Shown in pieces: positions 60,401 through 64,000 of a stretch of DNA of 64,000 bases (position 1 is the first letter of the stretch; each line of letters opens with the position of its first letter). The position numbers and the translations under genes are program-made. The DNA is from Ooceraea biroi. Its lineage: Eukaryota; Arthropoda; Insecta; Hymenoptera; Formicidae. The notes beneath the pieces are model-generated. The model was not told the origin of the DNA. It saw nothing but the letters and a program-made list of their open reading frames with translations, and made no database searches. The DNA lies in assembly GCF_003672135.1 (NCBI RefSeq), contig NC_039510.1, forward strand, positions 11,780,001-11,844,000. The letters are read 5' to 3'.

Positions 60401-63400
60401 CCATGAGTGATTTATTTATTCGACTCTCATCATTCTTTTATAAAAGAAAAATGATTCTAATTATCGAAAAATAAATTAAAGACTAATATACATTCTTATT
60501 TTAAACATTAAATAAAATCAAAAGGAAAATCTTTCCTCTATTATTCTGATATTTTTATTATAAAACTACTAGAAAATTACTAGATACATATCGAATTTGA
60601 AAGAAATATTAGATACTATCGAATCTGAAAGAAGATATACTTTTACAATGTACTTTTCTTTTGCAAACTCTAAGTGTATCCAAGCAATTCATGCTTGAGC
60701 AAAGAGAAATATTGTAACGCGATGAAATGTAATGCGGCGTGTCATCACAAATTCTCAAAAGCTTTCAGCTAAGACACTCAATCACCTAACAATCACACAG
60801 CCAAGCAGGGTAGAAGTCCACAAGGTATCCAGAAGGTATCTGAAAGACGTCTGACAGATTAGGACGTCTCTTTGACGTGCTTTGGATCTTCGTGTCGTTC
60901 GAACGGCAAAGAGCCTTGGCGCGCTCGAATGACAAACCACCATCGTTTATCTCTCACGCTTTTGCAGCTCCGCTCCGCTGGAATGCCGGAAAGGTCTAAA
61001 GAATTCCCTGGAACTCTTCGGACAAATAACATTGCGTCGACGGCGAGCTCGTTAAACGCCCGTTTTTCAAGCCGTCCGCCGCTAGACAGACGACTTCGGT
61101 ACGGCCACCGATCGGCAAAGCGAGTTTATTATGCCAGCCGCATTTTCGAGAGTTTGCCCGCAACAAAGGGTTAAAATCCATTCCCCGTTTCCTTTTGCTC
61201 CGCCCGCGCCGCTTCGTCCCCAAGAATCCGGGCCACGTCGCAACGTCGCACCGATTCGTCCTCTGCTCTCGCGGCGCGATTCATAAATTCAAGATTATAA
61301 TTGGCTGCATGAGCCAGCGATCTGAGAACTTCATCACGGCGGTGGGCACCCTCGTGCACTTGTTGTACCGTTATTATTTTATATTGAGTCGACCAGCATC
61401 AATCTTTCGCGCAGCTGCCATTATTGTCCCGGGCAACAATTTACGCGTGGGACATCAATCTTTTTTCGTACGAGGTATCAATTCATCGCGCGTCATTAAT
61501 CATGTGATCAATACGGTATCAAAGATTTGCGACGATGAATAAGACCATGGTTCATGTCCCTGACATTCCAACGTGAGGGAATCCTTCCCGAGATATCTCG
61601 ACAATTGCTGAAGTGCAATATCCATTTTTTGCGAGCGGCTGTCTGCTGATTCGGCAATTTATAGCTGTAATTTCAGACGTAGAAAATGTGTAAAAATAAT
61701 TAAACTTCCTCGCGCGAAGATATATTGATCTCATCGTTGCCCCTTTCCCACCCATCACGCAATTTTCGCTGGCAAAGGGGATGCTGCGAGTTATTTTATG
61801 CGAGGTCGCTTTCTTTTCGTTTCTCTCGGTGGTGGTATTCGCTCTGTTGAGTTTTTCCTGAAATGTTTCACGGCATTCACCACAAGTGGTTCAAGCACTT
61901 GGACGTTTGTCACATTCCCGCCACCTAGAGGCGAAATCTTCCGCTGACGATTGGCTGCGCAGTGCACGTTCTTAAACAGACATCCCGAAATATCTTTTGG
62001 AAGTATGCGGAATCAATACTTCGCTTGAACTCCGCGAGTTGGTAAACATTGTACGTGCGAGGTGGTGTATGCGACAGAGTTTGCACCCCGGTTCTGCGGC
62101 TTAAGGGGGACAGGACAGTTTCCGAGACGTGTCACGAATGCAAAAACGAGATATGCATCCGCGCGCGTAGCAAAAATTTCAGTACGATCATCCGAAAGCA
62201 TGGCGCGCTTTCCGAGTGCTCGGTAAACTTTTCGGGATCGCTCGCGTATACGTTTCTTCCTTACAACAACAAAACAAGCCAACAAATAATGTACAACAAG
62301 TGCGAGAGAGAGAGAATAACAAAACGCACGTTTCCCTGAGATTCCACGATAACTGCTGAACCACAGTCGCACTGAATGTTCCTCGGTTGATTCACCGATG
62401 CTGCACCGATCACGACCGCGCATTTGCGCCCTCATGCAATTCCTCCGATACGGCAAAGTCAAAAGTTTGTGATGCTCGAATGGCTGGTGGCTTCAAAGAA
62501 GAGACCCTCAATGTGCCTTCCTTCGTCCGTGTCGTGGAGAATCTCATCGACCGACTTAGTCCAACGTCCACGAGGTACCGATGAGGTGACCGCGTACGCG
62601 TAATCTATAGCAGCCAGGTGTATCGATTATCCTGTGACCTGATTCGGACTGGATATCGAGTTCCCGGTCTGACATATAAAATTGCCGCGTCCGTTGCACG
62701 CACGCATACGCGTGCGCCATCAGACATGGACTGTTCCACGTGCGAAGGGTGGATCCTGGGAAATTGCGCTACCCCTGATGCAAGGTGTACGCGTCCGAAG
62801 GATCTTGGAGGAGGAATTACATATTCAGAGTCTTGACGACATTAGGAACGAGCACCTCCGCGAATTCTGAGCTTTCCCTTCCCCCTTCTTGTTCCTATAA
62901 TAAGATCTGATATATAATTCGATTTGAAATATATTATAGATGCATTGTTTGTATACTCTTTTGATCTCTTAAAATAGAAAAAGTTTTTGTTCTTTTACTT
63001 CCTAGTTTCTAATTTTGAAGTTAGGTGAGCGAGATAGCTGATGGGAGAAATTGACACTAAGCATTTTCGCGTGAGACTTTGCTGATCTCATTCTTTCAAT
63101 ATTTCAAAAACATTCTAAAGTTTTTTCCACACAAGAGTTTTCTTACTTAGACTTGTTTGGACGTGTTATATATTTTACAACAAAATTGTAGTTGCTGTCA
63201 CTTTTCATCTTCTTGCCCAACTGGCATTAAAGACTTTTTTTGTACTTTAAAATCGTTTATCGTTTTATTATTTCTGTAGTCTAGAAGCAGTTTTTTCCTT
63301 TTAATTCCATTCATACGTATGAACGATTCCGGAGATCGCAATTCATTAAAAATATCTCGACGTTTTTAATTGCACAACTCTCGCGAGTAATAAATTCGTT

Positions 63401-64000
63401 CCGCATTAATGCGCACAACGGAAAAGCGTAAATTCTTGCTGCGAAGGCTGAACGTGACGTCTATATTTTGCCAGGATCTGCGTATCTCCCTTATCAGACG
63501 CTCGAGCCAACGTATATGCGAGTACACTGTTTCGAGAAAATTAAACACGCTAAGCAAATTAACGCACTAAATTCAAGACTTCAGAATAACAGCCCGTATT
63601 GTTCGTATTTCTAATTTATATCTGAAATCTGAAAACTATTAAATGATTACTTTAATTAGGTACTACGATAACGTAGATCCTACAAGTCGTAAAAATGCTA
63701 ATATTCATACAAGTAATTCTCGTAACATTTTTAAAAAGAGATGTTTTAATTCTTTCCCGATATCATATTCCTCATGAAATTACGTGTGCTCCATGAAAAA
63801 TAGAAAAATCAAATTATTATCACGTGAGATACCCTCAGACGCAGATATCCCGGGAAGGCTAATGACCTTCCGCGAAACGTCTCCAAGTTAATAGCCTTCG
63901 ATCGACTGCGTTTTATGGCCGAGACAATACCCGCCATCCAGACGACCCATCCGGACCCTAGACCCTACGTCAAGGCTTACCCAGACGGGTCGTCGCGTGT
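57487..64000 (-). other. Partial intron upstream of exon A; no feature seen
   Basis: Exon A opens inside a codon, so at least one more exon lies upstream. I found no minus-strand exon ending in the required phase (two bases carried over) in this stretch. 59,840-60,700 is very AT-rich; 60,850-61,330 is more GC-rich with overlapping short frames. Confidence 0.5.

Noticed and set aside
1..64000. tRNA, rRNA, CRISPR or prokaryotic operon
   Set aside because: No tRNA internal promoter pair, rRNA-like block or regular spacer array was seen; gene structure is clearly intron-containing.

Overview
The window looks like part of a eukaryotic, probably insect, chromosome. Genes are split by long AT-rich GT-AG introns, there are many microsatellites and small inverted-repeat transposons, and no operons, tRNA, rRNA or CRISPR are visible. 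CpG is abundant rather than depleted, in GC-rich islands between AT-rich stretches. That is typical of Hymenoptera, and an ant is my best guess, though this is inference and not proven by any single sequence.

Only one protein-coding gene can be supported. It lies on the minus strand and occupies about 14,065-57,486, and its 5' part lies beyond the right edge of the window. I reconstructed ten coding exons (A to J, in transcript order): 57278-57486, 52482-52662, 48059-48203, 46310-47255, 44785-45977, 43022-43294, 34732-35030, 34101-34540, 20751-20813 and 14065-14153. Every junction has GT/AG borders, and every reading phase matches the next exon, giving one continuous frame of about 1,278 codons ending in TAG. 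The product is a large hydrophilic protein rich in Ser, Pro, Glu and Arg, with short conserved-looking motifs instead of an obvious enzyme domain and no membrane segment. This suggests a disordered cytoplasmic scaffold or adaptor. Notable parts are a YMSM tyrosine motif, a Ser-rich array of ERFS-type repeats, a duplicated LPPSPVE...C..GQS module, predicted helices, and a basic-aromatic C-terminal tail encoded by an isolated last exon. I do not recognise the family.

Layout: 1-3,500 is CpG-rich then GA-rich sequence with a tight cluster of four CACGTG sites (1947-2366). 3,500-12,600 is mostly non-coding, with two small inverted-repeat elements and dinucleotide tracts. About 12,650-14,064 is the likely 3' UTR. 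14,065-57,486 holds the gene, with introns up to 13.3 kb that contain a third inverted-repeat element, a GTTAC-rich hAT-like fragment and several GC-rich islands. 57,487-64,000 is the start of another long intron with nothing recognisable. No multi-gene system is visible; the main unknown is the gene itself.
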